This document shows positions 55,901 to 64,000 of a stretch of 64,000 nt of DNA, in pieces. The position numbers were made by a program, and so were the translations under genes. This stretch comes from an uncultured Planctomycetaceae bacterium. Lineage in GTDB: Bacteria; Planctomycetota; Planctomycetia; Planctomycetales; Planctomycetaceae. The notes beneath the pieces were generated by a model. That model had not been told where the DNA came from. It saw only the letters and a program-made list of their open reading frames with translations, and made no database searches. The stretch is taken from positions 1-64,000 of the forward strand of contig CAIXQV010000991.1 of NCBI GenBank assembly GCA_903921605.1, read 5' to 3'. The stretch's first letter is position 1; the number at the start of each line of letters is the position of its first letter.

Positions 55901-58900
55901 GTGAAACGGCAAGGCTTTCTCGCAGCAGGACTGCTGAGTTCAGCAACAGCATTATGTTTGTTGTTGAATCGTCACGGTGGTCTTGGTGCGTCCGAAGAAC
56001 AACCACGGTCATTCCGCGAAGCATTGGCGGGAACCAAAGAGACCGCCGCAACAGAAGTTGAGGATGGAATCCGCCTCAACTACTTCGATACAACCTGGGC
56101 TAAAGTCCTGAAGGATGTTGCGGAGAGTCAGGAGATGACTCTCGTAATGGATTCGGTTCCTCCAGGTCGATTTGCGCGGCGTGACAAAAAGCAATACGAC
56201 ATTGCGACCGCGATTCGTATCCTGAACAAGGAACTTGAACCGCAGGGGTATCGCCTTCTTGCTCAGAAGTCGTATCTGATTGTTCTGAATCTGGATAAGG
56301 CACGTACCGAATATTCGCGTCCCAGTATCCAACCTGATGGATCAACGGAACAGGAGCGAACTCCTGCAACTGAAGCACTGATTCGTTCAGCATCGGCCTC
56401 GCGTGAAGTCCCCGGAGACGGCCAGAGCCAGAAGAGTTCTTCCCCTGTTCTTTCCAACGCGAAGAGACGTGACAAGTCCGGTTCTCTGGATGCTCGGGCG
56501 GCGAAGAGTGTCTCTGAACGCAGTCGGAATCGCTCTGCTTCCGAGGAGGATTCTGACTGGGATGGAATTCCCTCGAAATCGTCTATTCGTCCGGTTTCTC
56601 ATGGTAGCAAAGTTGTTCAGGAGGAAGTGGCCGAAGCCGATCCTCCAGGGCCGATGTCTGTCGAAGAGATTCCCTTGACTAATGGCAATGCGTCAGAGCT
56701 GGCGAGAACAATCTACGTCGTATTCGAGAAGCGTGCCGCGCTGCAAAAGAACAGTGTGAATGGGCTTCCGGGCTTTGCTGTCTATGATCGAGCCGAAGAC
56801 GGTACGGGACGCAAAGAAGAGTCTCCTTTGTTCCGTATCGCCATCGATCAGGACGCAAATCAGCTCGTGCTCGAGGCCCCTGCTCCGCGGATGAATCACC
56901 TTAAGAAACTGATCGCCGATCTCGACAAGCCGGCCGAGTTCGGCAGCGAAGCGGCGGTAAAAGTTGTCGAGAACAAAGGTATCTCTGCCAAAACAGCAAA
57001 GGAGCTGAATGAGCAGATTCACCTGCTTGTCTCCATGGCCGATGAGGGTGCTGACGCACCCGGGGCTTTGAAAGATGAGAAGCCTCGTCCGGCTGGCGAA
57101 CTTGCGAATGGAGACGATCCCGCTATTAATCTCCGGGGTGAAGTCAACATTCAGGCAATGCAGGAACTTGGTATTCTGATTTTGAAGGGGAATGAAGCCG
57201 ATGTCGCGAAGGTGGAGGAGATCATCCAGCGACTGGAGACGATGAGTGTCGGTTCACTCCCGGCAATTCACGTACTGACTCTGCAGAATGTTGACTCTGA
57301 GGCAATGGCGACTTTGCTGACCAGTGTCTACGAAGAGCTTACGGAACTTCGTCAACGCGGAAGTGAGAGCCGAAAAACGGCCGCCTTCATTCCTGTGATT
57401 CAGCCAAACGCGATCCTCATTCTCTCATCAGAAATCGAGCGTCAGTCAATTCTTGAATTGGCCGATGAGCTTGATAAACCGCTCAGTCCGGAACTGGAGT
57501 TTCAGGTCTTCCCACTGAAGAGCGCCATCGCCTCTCAGGTTGTGACTGCTTTGGAGAGTTTCTATGAAGAACGGCCAGGGCTTGGAACCAGCGTAAGAGC
57601 ATTTGCCGATGTTCGAACGAACTCTTTGATCGTTCAGGGCCGCGCGAATGAACTGGCGGAAGTCACGAAACTTGTCGAGAGAATTGACAAGGATGATCCG
57701 TCGGCGACCGTCCGAATGCAGATCATTCCTCTGAAGCAGGCTGTTGCACAAGAACTGAGTGACACCATCAATCAGGCTTTGCAGGCTGTTATTAATCCAC
57801 CGCAGCAGACGACTCAGGGCGGCGGCGGATTCGGTGGCGGTAATAATACCGGCGCTCAGGAACTGCGTGATAACAAATCGGTCGCGTTGGAGTTCCTGAC
57901 GTCCAATGGTGGAGTTCAGGATCTAATCCGGTCCGGTATCCTTGCGGACGTCAGAATCAGCCCGGACGTTCGCTCCAACAGCCTGATTGTCTCGGCCCCC
58001 GAAGCCAGCATGACGCTGATGACAGCACTCGTTGAAGCCCTTGACCGAGCACCAGGTGCTACATCAGAAATCAAGGTCTTCACGCTCAGGAATGCAGATG
58101 CCCAGCAGTCGGTCGATCTTCTGGAAACACTGTTTGATAACACGAATCAGGAAGATCAACTTGGAATTCAGTTAGCTGGCACGGAAGGTACCTCCAGCAG
58201 TCTGATTCCGCTGCGATTCTCTGGGGACATTCGCACCAATACTGTTCTGGCTGTCGGCAGCGCTGAGTCTCTCAGTGTTGTTGAAGCGATCCTTTTACGG
58301 CTGGATAACGATGATACACGAAAGCTGGAGACCACGGTCTTTCAGTTGCGAAATGCTCCTGCGGATCTTGTTGCTGAAACACTGCTGAATTTTCTGGAGC
58401 AACAGCAGGCGCTGCAGGACAGTTCTGAAGACCTGATTAGTAACATTGAGCGAATTCGCCAGCAGGTTCTGGTGGCACCGGATGTTAACAGTAACTCATT
58501 GATCGTCAGTGCTTCGCCTCAATACTTCAGCCAGATCACCGGTATTATCGAGACTCTGGATGCTCAGCCACCAGAAGTCGTTATTCAGGCTCTGCTGGTA
58601 GAAGTCACATTGGATGCGACGGATGAGTTTGGAATCGAGTTAGGATTTCAGGATCCTCTTTTGCTGGCCCGAAGCGCTACAACGACAACGCCAGGGATCA
58701 ACTTCAATAACACGACCATAGGTCTTGGGACCACGGCAACATCGCCAGGAACAGTCGGCACTCAGGGACTCTCGAACTTCTCGATGGGACGGCAGAACAA
58801 CGGCCTCGGGTTTGGCGGGTTTGTGTTCTCTGCCCAATCGGATGCGGTCAGCGTGCTGTTGCGAGCCCTCGCAGCTCGCAGAACAGTTCATGTTTTGAGC

Positions 58901-59584
58901 CGACCTCAGGTGCGCACGACACATAATAATCTGGCACGAGTCAACGTCGGACAGAACGTTCCTCTCGTAAACGGAGCTCAGCCGAGTGCTATCGGCGGTG
59001 CGGCAAATCCAACGATCATTCGACAAGACACCGGGATCATTCTCGAAGTGACTCCGCGAATCACGCCGGACGGCATGGTGGCGATGGATGTGTTTGCGTC
59101 GAAGAGTAATGTGGTGGAGGGAGATGGTATCCCGATCTACATCAACCCGGATGGCAGCTCAATTACCTCACCGGTTATCAATCAGTCGATCGCGGATACG
59201 ATCGTGAATGTGCCTAACGGCCAAACGATCGTGATCGGCGGAATGATTACCAAGAGCGATTCGTCACTGGAAAGAAAAGTGCCGTGGCTGGGAGATCTGC
59301 CGGTCGTTGGCCGTGCTTTCCGCTACGACAGCACGACGGTCAGCCGAACGGAACTGCTGATCTTCCTGACGCCTCGTATTGTGCTGAGCGATCTGGATTC
59401 AGAACTCATCAAACAGGTCGAATCCGAGCGTCTGCACTTTATCGAATCAGAAGCCGAGGAGATCCACGGACCGCTCTACAGTGTGCCGCAGACGCAGAAT
59501 GGATCAAACATGCTGATGCCGGAACTCTATCCGGAATCGTCCGGTGAAATTATGACTCCGCCGGCTGCTTTGGAACACGAATAG
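55901..59584 (+). CDS. Large secretin (GspD/PilQ-like) outer membrane channel protein
   Basis: 1227 residues from GTG at 55901, about twice a typical GspD. The N-terminus has a signal segment (about 1-28). An STN/N0-like domain (about 55-135; NYFDTTWAKVLKDVAESQEM) is followed by a charged linker and repeated secretin N-type modules (about 250-870), which include the Gly-rich TQGGGGFGGGNN loop. The C-terminal secretin domain (about 890-1180) has VVIQALLVEVTLD, the DTGIILEVTPRI strand, NVPNGQTIVIGGMI and LPVVGRAFRYDSTTVSRTELLIFLTPRIV. It should form a gated pore in the outer membrane. No other type II secretion or pilus genes are next to it. Confidence 0.93.
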   Translation: MKRQGFLAAGLLSSATALCLLLNRHGGLGASEEQPRSFREALAGTKETAATEVEDGIRLNYFDTTWAKVLKDVAESQEMTLVMDSVPPGRFARRDKKQYDIATAIRILNKELEPQGYRLLAQKSYLIVLNLDKARTEYSRPSIQPDGSTEQERTPATEALIRSASASREVPGDGQSQKSSSPVLSNAKRRDKSGSLDARAAKSVSERSRNRSASEEDSDWDGIPSKSSIRPVSHGSKVVQEEVAEADPPGPMSVEEIPLTNGNASELARTIYVVFEKRAALQKNSVNGLPGFAVYDRAEDGTGRKEESPLFRIAIDQDANQLVLEAPAPRMNHLKKLIADLDKPAEFGSEAAVKVVENKGISAKTAKELNEQIHLLVSMADEGADAPGALKDEKPRPAGELANGDDPAINLRGEVNIQAMQELGILILKGNEADVAKVEEIIQRLETMSVGSLPAIHVLTLQNVDSEAMATLLTSVYEELTELRQRGSESRKTAAFIPVIQPNAILILSSEIERQSILELADELDKPLSPELEFQVFPLKSAIASQVVTALESFYEERPGLGTSVRAFADVRTNSLIVQGRANELAEVTKLVERIDKDDPSATVRMQIIPLKQAVAQELSDTINQALQAVINPPQQTTQGGGGFGGGNNTGAQELRDNKSVALEFLTSNGGVQDLIRSGILADVRISPDVRSNSLIVSAPEASMTLMTALVEALDRAPGATSEIKVFTLRNADAQQSVDLLETLFDNTNQEDQLGIQLAGTEGTSSSLIPLRFSGDIRTNTVLAVGSAESLSVVEAILLRLDNDDTRKLETTVFQLRNAPADLVAETLLNFLEQQQALQDSSEDLISNIERIRQQVLVAPDVNSNSLIVSASPQYFSQITGIIETLDAQPPEVVIQALLVEVTLDATDEFGIELGFQDPLLLARSATTTTPGINFNNTTIGLGTTATSPGTVGTQGLSNFSMGRQNNGLGFGGFVFSAQSDAVSVLLRALAARRTVHVLSRPQVRTTHNNLARVNVGQNVPLVNGAQPSAIGGAANPTIIRQDTGIILEVTPRITPDGMVAMDVFASKSNVVEGDGIPIYINPDGSSITSPVINQSIADTIVNVPNGQTIVIGGMITKSDSSLERKVPWLGDLPVVGRAFRYDSTTVSRTELLIFLTPRIVLSDLDSELIKQVESERLHFIESEAEEIHGPLYSVPQTQNGSNMLMPELYPESSGEIMTPPAALEHE

Positions 59585-59594
59585 GGCGATGCTC

Positions 59595-59618
59595 CGGGCT
59601 AATTAACGGTTTAGCCCG
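59595..59618. other. Hairpin after the secretin gene
   Basis: CGGGCTAA (59595-59602) and TTAGCCCG (59611-59618) form a perfect 8-bp stem with an 8-base loop. No T-tract, so a weak terminator at best. Confidence 0.5.
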
Positions 59619-59632
59619 TATTAAGTTCCGTA

Positions 59633-59713
59633 TTCTTCGTTTAACCGTCAGCCGGAGGTGTACGCAAGAATGCTCTTGCCGAGTACGTCTGCGGCTGACT
59701 GTTAGACGAAGAA
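59633..59713. other. Long imperfect inverted repeat
   Basis: Arms 59633-59669 and 59674-59713 pair with an ATGC loop; about 30 base pairs, including TTCTTCGT with ACGAAGAA at the base, GTCAGCCG with CGGCTGAC mid-stem and GCAAGA with TCTTGC at the top. The few departures are wobble-type pairs, two mismatches and a three-base bulge. Could be a structured RNA, a REP-like element or a transcription end; the family is unknown. Confidence 0.55.
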
Positions 59714-59786
59714 CTCATTTCGAGACTACTTCTAAATGTATGGGCCTTTGGGCCGAAAAACACCGGCGTCGTACCAGCGTCGCATC

Positions 59787-59800
59787 AGGCCACGTGGCCT
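59787..59800. promoter_or_regulatory. Perfect 14-bp palindrome
   Basis: AGGCCACGTGGCCT, 13 bases upstream of the lipoprotein ATG. A possible operator or leader structure. GGGCCTTTGGGCC lies nearby, upstream. Confidence 0.4.
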
Positions 59801-59813
59801 ATAAGGTCGTCCC

Positions 59814-60512
59814 ATGAAAACTCAACGCCTTTCAGTTGCCATTCTGCTGTTTGTCGGCTGCGTGATTCAATGCGTTGGCTGCAGTTCAACGGGTTCGATG
59901 TTCCGCGATTCGTCGATGCTGGTCAAAGATCCCGGAAGGCTTGTCGGACGGCCGAAAATCGAAAGGAACGTCGTGCGTGTCGTGACTCTTTGGGAAGCTG
60001 CACAGGGGAGAGATCCGGGTGATAAACCGGCCCGCGGCTTTGCCGGGCAGATCCTGTTCTTCGGCCCGCGCGGAGAAACCGGAGCAAGAGTCCACGGCAA
60101 AGTCGTGATCTACGAATACGACAATTACGATCTGGACCTTCTGGACGATCCGGAACCGTTGCATTCATTCACGTTCGAACCCGATGCGTGGGACATCCAT
60201 CGGACAGAAGGAACATTAGGGCATTCCTACAGTTGCTTTATTCCGTACATGAATCGCCATCGCGATCAAGTGACATGCGGCCTCAAAGTTGAACTCATTG
60301 GCGACGACGGACAGAAGATCTCTTCCGAGATTGTTGAAGTGATGTTGCCGTCGCGAACCACAACATCCAAGGCCGCATCGATGACGCGGGGTTTCGTTCG
60401 CGAATCACAACTGGGGGCTCAGCCCGTCATCCAGCGAACCGTGAGCGAAGCCCCGGCAATTGACAAACCGCCCAGGTTGGAAACAATGTCAATTCCGCTG
60501 CCCAAGCGTTAA
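59814..60512 (+). CDS. Lipoprotein of unknown function
   Basis: 232 residues. A basic start and hydrophobic stretch end in the lipobox CVGC with C23 as the likely lipidated residue, followed by Ser-Ser-Thr. The mature part has mixed strands with no known domain: VTLWEAAQGRDPGDKPARGFAGQILFFG and YNDLDLLDDPEP-like segments, and a C-terminal Pro/Arg-rich tail. It follows the secretin gene and may be functionally linked, for example as a pilotin-like protein, but that is a guess. Similar lipoproteins occur in planctomycetes without a known role. Confidence 0.72.
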   Translation: MKTQRLSVAILLFVGCVIQCVGCSSTGSMFRDSSMLVKDPGRLVGRPKIERNVVRVVTLWEAAQGRDPGDKPARGFAGQILFFGPRGETGARVHGKVVIYEYDNYDLDLLDDPEPLHSFTFEPDAWDIHRTEGTLGHSYSCFIPYMNRHRDQVTCGLKVELIGDDGQKISSEIVEVMLPSRTTTSKAASMTRGFVRESQLGAQPVIQRTVSEAPAIDKPPRLETMSIPLPKR

Positions 60513-60532
60513 GTAAGTGAACAAGCCGAAAG

Positions 60533-60568
60533 CCGCGTTGCCCTCATCTTACTCAGGCAAGGACGCGG
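60533..60568. terminator. Possible bidirectional terminator
   Basis: CCGCGTTGCC (60533-60542) pairs with GGCAA (60556-60560) and CGCGG (60564-60568) with a three-base bulge. It lies between the convergent lipoprotein and beta-helix genes, with no strong T-tract. Confidence 0.35.
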
Positions 60569-62156
60569 ATTTGACCGCGATCGATTCGGCCACAAACGGT
60601 GTGTCCAGGCAGCCGGCAAATCGGCACGCATTCACAATGCTCTGTCCGGTATCTCCTGTCCAGTAAACGGCCGTTTTCTGCAAAGGTGGTACTCTGCGAT
60701 CTGAAACGGTGATCGCATTCATGGTGATGTCGGTACAGTCAGCCAGTCGAATTCCATAGGGAGCGGAATCCAGAATCTGGTTATTGCTGAGGATGATGTT
60801 TGAGCATTCATAGAGTTCCAATAAGGCTTCCCGCTGAAGTTCGGGAGCCTCAGGGTACAAATGTCGGCCACTCAGGCAATCCTGCAGGATATTGCCAGAG
60901 AATATGCTATCGCGACAGTTTCTGAGCGTCACTCCGGTACATAACTCTCGCTCCACCCCATAGTCTGCATTGTGACCGAAGCAGTTGTCGCCCATCACAA
61001 TCTGAGAACATCCCTCGATCAGCATGTTCCGATTGTGGCCGGAATAGATGGAATTCCCCGTGATCGTCACGCCCTGTGCGGCTGTCATGTGAATGTTGTT
61101 CCACTGACTTCCGATCAGGTTGCCGGTTATTGCCAGCATGCCGACCTTGGCGTTCTTCTCCTGAGGCTGACCAATGATTCGAATGTTGGCTCCGCTCGGG
61201 CTATAAGTTGCCTGAATCGTATTGCTGCAGATCGTGCCTTCACGAATACTGCCTTCACTCGCATCAAGCCAGATTTCTGCTGTGGGAACGCCGTCCGCAT
61301 CCGGAACTTTGTGGCCTCCGTTGTTGTTGTATTCGATATCGTTGCCTGTGATCTGCAGATTGCGAATTTCACTGCGTTCAATGCGTATTCCGCCGAGTCG
61401 GCAGTAGCTGATATGCGAACCACTGATGATCGTCTGATGCAGATTCAGTCCTTCAAGAAAGACGCCAACACCAGTGTTGTGATAAATGTGGCAATGGCTG
61501 ATCAGCACATTACGTGCTCGACCAGTAAGATGAATACCATGTCGCAGCTTCCGAAGTAACACGCCCGTGACTGTGGGCTGCATTACTCCTTCAATTCGAA
61601 TGCCGTCTGCTTCAGCATGTTCGCCGACGATTTCGAGTTGACTGATCATCGGCATGCGTTCATGAGTCCATTCGGAATCGCGGAACCCGTCCGGTGCGGC
61701 AGTTGTTGTATGCGTTCCCTTGAGCAGTATTGCCGGCCCCCTACCCTGCATCAGTATTCGAGCTGTACCGCTTTCGCCGCGAATTGAAGTTCGACCGACT
61801 TTTGCAAGATCTACAATCAGCGATCGAGTTAGTCGGTAATCTCCTCGCGGCAGCAGTAACTCACCGACGCCTTCATCGATAGCGTGTTGCAGGGCCTCGG
61901 TATCATCCGTTTGCCCATCGCCTGTCGCTCCGAAGTCGCCTGCCTGAGTCATCGCACGAATCCTCTGAAGTGTCTCGCGAACTAGATCTCTGCACGGCAT
62001 GAAATGAGGCCGGGTGTTCGCGGGATCTATACAGAGCAATGCCTCAATCGTAGCCACGTACAGAATAGCTTGTTGGCGGACTGAGAGAAAATGCTCCTCA
62101 CTGATTCCTGCGGGAATGGTCGTCCACAAAAGCAGGAAGCCCCAGTGGCAAAGCAT
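60549..62156 (-). CDS. Right-handed beta-helix (pectate-lyase-like) protein
   Basis: 535 residues. From about residue 72 it opens with AGDFGATGDGQTDDTEALQHAID, the Pectate_lyase_3 signature of phage and bacterial parallel beta-helix proteins. The rest is a run of short strands with Asn/Ser/Gly turns (for example ITGNDIEYNNNGGH and LSNNQILDSAPYGIRLADC), typical of beta-helix coils. It probably binds or cleaves polysaccharide. The first 50 residues are ordinary; the leading hydrophobic stretch is a weak signal peptide, and starts at 62000 and 61952 are alternatives that would drop it. Confidence 0.85.
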   Translation of the reverse strand: MLCHWGFLLLWTTIPAGISEEHFLSVRQQAILYVATIEALLCIDPANTRPHFMPCRDLVRETLQRIRAMTQAGDFGATGDGQTDDTEALQHAIDEGVGELLLPRGDYRLTRSLIVDLAKVGRTSIRGESGTARILMQGRGPAILLKGTHTTTAAPDGFRDSEWTHERMPMISQLEIVGEHAEADGIRIEGVMQPTVTGVLLRKLRHGIHLTGRARNVLISHCHIYHNTGVGVFLEGLNLHQTIISGSHISYCRLGGIRIERSEIRNLQITGNDIEYNNNGGHKVPDADGVPTAEIWLDASEGSIREGTICSNTIQATYSPSGANIRIIGQPQEKNAKVGMLAITGNLIGSQWNNIHMTAAQGVTITGNSIYSGHNRNMLIEGCSQIVMGDNCFGHNADYGVERELCTGVTLRNCRDSIFSGNILQDCLSGRHLYPEAPELQREALLELYECSNIILSNNQILDSAPYGIRLADCTDITMNAITVSDRRVPPLQKTAVYWTGDTGQSIVNACRFAGCLDTPFVAESIAVKSASLPE

Positions 62157-62228
62157 TTGCTGCCGTCACTGAGGCTTCAGACTTATCCGGATTTCGCCAC
62201 ATATGCAAAAATGTCAGCGGATCAATTG

Positions 62229-62459
62229 TTAACGGATGGTAGTCACCTGCAGAAGATTCTCGATACGATGATGGGGATACATTCGACGCGCCGCCGTGGT
62301 TGCGACCTGTTTCGCGTACCAGGACCCGGCTCGCCCGGTCAATGTCACAGACTGAAATCCCACATCGACGCAAAGGTCGTGAACAACAACGCTGGCCAAC
62401 TGCTGGATTAAATCCATGCAGCGGTCTGTTTCGGGGCTGGTACGTGGCTGAAGTCGCAT
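62229..62459 (-). CDS. Small BON-domain-like protein
   Basis: 76 residues. The start is fixed by GGAGGAGAG seven bases upstream. The C-terminal half (about 35-75) fits the BON pattern: DVGFQSVTLTGRAGSWYAKQVATTAARRM then RIENLLQV, that is a strand, the GxxGS turn and a helix followed by the closing strand. BON proteins bind phospholipid or surface structures in the periplasm or cytoplasm. There is no signal peptide, so it is probably cytoplasmic. It lies 72 bases upstream of the beta-helix gene on the same strand. Confidence 0.72.
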   Translation of the reverse strand: MRLQPRTSPETDRCMDLIQQLASVVVHDLCVDVGFQSVTLTGRAGSWYAKQVATTAARRMYPHHRIENLLQVTTIR

Positions 62460-62851
62460 CGCTCTCCTCCATGAAGATTGTGCTGACGAACGAAACAGAG
62501 AAATTTCGTGATCACAGTCGGCTTGTGAAAATCGAACCGGAGGAGGATACCCTCGAGACGTCCGATTGTGCAGAGCAGGATTCGAAAAACTTGCGGAGTA
62601 TGGGACATCGCCACTACAAACTGGAACCCCTGCAGTGCCCCGGAAGACCCCACGTCAACTAAACCCCTGCTTTGCCCGACTGTCTTTCCTGGCATTTCGG
62701 AGAAGCCCGCGGCGGAGATACGCACTTCAGTGTTCCTAGGACGATTTATGGCCCTTTTGCAGGCTTTTGGACTCAGTCGCTTGCCAAAATCATTGACGTT
62801 TTCATGACAAGACTTCGTCGCGCCGGCGAAGTGGCGGCCACTGATGGCGGA
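62460..62851. other. Intergenic region
   Basis: About 390 bases between the BON gene and the PAP2 gene, both minus strand. No coding frame I would support and no clear promoter or terminator. Confidence 0.4.
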
Positions 62852-63541
62852 CTATTCTACCGCTCCCGGATCCATCTCCCGAGCACCAATTAATCGCCCT
62901 CGGATTACGAATGCAACCCAGGTCCAAAGCAGGCCACCAGTCCATCCTCCCATTACATCCGATGGGAAATGAACTCCCATGCAGACACGACTGATTCCCA
63001 CAATCATTGCAATGGCCAATGGAAGTCCGGTCATCAACTGACGCAGATGTCGATTACTGGTCAGTTGACTCAGGAGCAGACCAATCGTGACGTAGACAAC
63101 GATCGACATCATCGCATGGGAGCTTGGGAAGCTGGTTTTACCGGAGACGTGAGATAAATGTGGAACAATCGAAGGTCGCTCTCTCTGAATCAGGTGTTTC
63201 ATGAGTACTCCCATCCAGAAACCACCAAATGTGGTCAGCCAGAAGAAATGAAACGTGCGTGCTCCGAGTTCAGCGAAGGCAAATATTGAGAAGCCCAAAA
63301 ATGTGGTCACCAGAACTGCATAGCCTCCCAGAGCCGTAAAGTCGCGCATGGCTTCTTCAAGCTGCGGAGGTCCGATCATGCGGGCCGGGTTATCAGGCTG
63401 CCGCAAAATCTCCACGACTTGATGATCCAGATCTTTGTCGGCAAAATTCGAGCGCGCATTAGCCACTTCATAGATTCCCCATGCCAGACCAACAAGACAC
63501 AGAGTGACAGGGAGAATTCGCAAATACGGGGGAGATGACAT
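62852..63541 (-). CDS. PAP2 family membrane phosphatase
   Basis: 229 residues with about five to six membrane segments. The three PAP2 active-site motifs are present: KHLIQRERP (KX6RP), PSSHAMMS (PSGH type with catalytic His) and SRVCMGVHFPSDVMGG (SRX5HX3D). Such enzymes dephosphorylate lipid phosphates, for example undecaprenyl pyrophosphate or phosphatidate, at the outer face of the membrane. The substrate is unknown. Stop is close to the rarA gene start region on the same strand. Confidence 0.93.
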   Translation of the reverse strand: MSSPPYLRILPVTLCLVGLAWGIYEVANARSNFADKDLDHQVVEILRQPDNPARMIGPPQLEEAMRDFTALGGYAVLVTTFLGFSIFAFAELGARTFHFFWLTTFGGFWMGVLMKHLIQRERPSIVPHLSHVSGKTSFPSSHAMMSIVVYVTIGLLLSQLTSNRHLRQLMTGLPLAIAMIVGISRVCMGVHFPSDVMGGWTGGLLWTWVAFVIRGRLIGAREMDPGAVE

Positions 63542-63592
63542 TTTGCAGTTTTATCAGAGACTCTAAAAAAATCAGGCATCGATCAACACTTT

Positions 63593-64000
63593 TCAGCGGT
63601 GTCCTGAACTGCGTCGATTGCGAAGTTCGGTCAGTCGTACAAGAAATTCCGCCTCCTTGCCACGATCAACCGGATTGTAGTATTTTCGATCCACGCCGAG
63701 GTAATCCTGATTGACCCAACCCTCAGTTCCATCGTGAGCATACTGATAACCCACACCGTGCCCCATCTTTGCCGCCCCTGCATAGTGACCATCTCGAAGA
63801 TGCATGGGCACGGGGACCAGCGTATTCTGTTTGACATCGGCAATCGCCGCATCAATGGCGACATACGAGGCATTTGATTTTGGTGCGCACGCAAGATAGG
63901 TGGTGGCTTGTGCCAGGTTAATACGGCATTCGGGCATGCCGATCGTTTCCGTGGCCTGCCACGCTGCGGTTGCAATCGGTAGTCCCATGGGATCGGCATT
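63593..64000 (-). CDS. rarA: Replication-associated recombination protein A, C-terminal part (truncated by window end)
   Basis: The frame is open to the right window edge, reading NADP MGLPIATAAWQATETIGMPECRINLAQATTYLACAPKSNASY, typical of the RarA/MgsA family C-terminal domain, and ending after PVPMHLRDGH, GYQYAHDGTEGWVNQDYLG and YYNPVDRGKEAEF. RarA is an AAA+ ATPase acting on stalled replication forks; the ATPase domain lies beyond the window. The 5' end is cut off by the window edge and nothing indicates a disrupted gene. Confidence 0.93.
   Translation of the reverse strand, partial: NADPMGLPIATAAWQATETIGMPECRINLAQATTYLACAPKSNASYVAIDAAIADVKQNTLVPVPMHLRDGHYAGAAKMGHGVGYQYAHDGTEGWVNQDYLGVDRKYYNPVDRGKEAEFLVRLTELRNRRSSGHR

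Noticed and set aside
62098..62472. 124-codon minus frame overlapping the BON gene
   Set aside because: The BON frame has a perfect ribosome binding site and a domain pattern; this one has neither.

Overview
The window looks like a chromosomal segment of a marine- or soil-type planctomycete (Planctomycetota). The reasons are the mix of families: a DUF1501 twin-arginine protein, a PQQ-like beta-propeller protein, a DUF1570 HExxH protein, a BBP7-type outer membrane barrel, a membrane protein with an NPYAPP motif, a Hanks-type kinase with a Met/Pro/Gln-rich tail, an HDOD-GGDEF fusion, a very large secretin, a DUF4091 protein and several secreted thioredoxin-fold proteins. Most genes are loosely spaced and few sit in long operons, as is usual for this phylum. 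I see no rRNA, tRNA, CRISPR array, transposase, integrase or phage gene.

Layout. 0-8.6 kb: a truncated coiled-coil gene overlapping an NPYAPP membrane protein, a small acidic protein with a textbook terminator, a small coiled-coil protein, and a three-gene operon of a 977-residue secreted protein, an EamA permease and a lipoprotein-like protein. 8.6-16.5 kb: HDOD-GGDEF signalling protein, two exported thioredoxin-fold proteins, a PIG-L/LmbE deacetylase, a small membrane protein, acpS and an archaeal-type phosphoglycerate mutase. 16.9-23.4 kb: sdhCAB with a recognisable promoter, then gcvT, a small conserved protein and a glycosyltransferase. 23.5-31.3 kb: DUF1501, DUF1570, BBP7 barrel, HAD hydrolase, PQQ-like protein and thiO. 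31.4-40.5 kb: dtd, a CvpA-like protein, accA, a Ser/Thr kinase, a redoxin-like protein, an RlmI-type methyltransferase, a response regulator and a membrane glutaredoxin.

40.5-49.1 kb: dnaA (without dnaN, gyrB or visible DnaA boxes), preceded by a nested 38-bp palindrome over a candidate promoter; a DUF4091 protein; acylphosphatase; an ABC-2-type permease; and an ABC-exporter homologue whose nucleotide-binding domain has lost its key residues. 49.2-55.1 kb: a minus-strand stress/envelope block (hypothetical protein, metallophosphoesterase, cardiolipin-synthase-like protein, universal stress protein, D-2-hydroxyacid dehydrogenase, second universal stress protein). 55.9-64 kb: a 1227-residue secretin, a lipoprotein, a right-handed beta-helix protein, a small BON-domain protein, a PAP2 phosphatase and the 3' end of rarA running off the window.

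Most of the content is core metabolism, envelope and signalling. No complete new multi-gene system stands out. The best leads are the dnaA upstream palindrome together with an Asp-to-Asn change in Walker B, the degenerate ABC exporter beside an ATPase-less permease, the 6.6-kb-type secreted-protein/EamA operon, and a long imperfect hairpin downstream of the secretin gene. Family assignments come from recognised motifs only; no database search was run.
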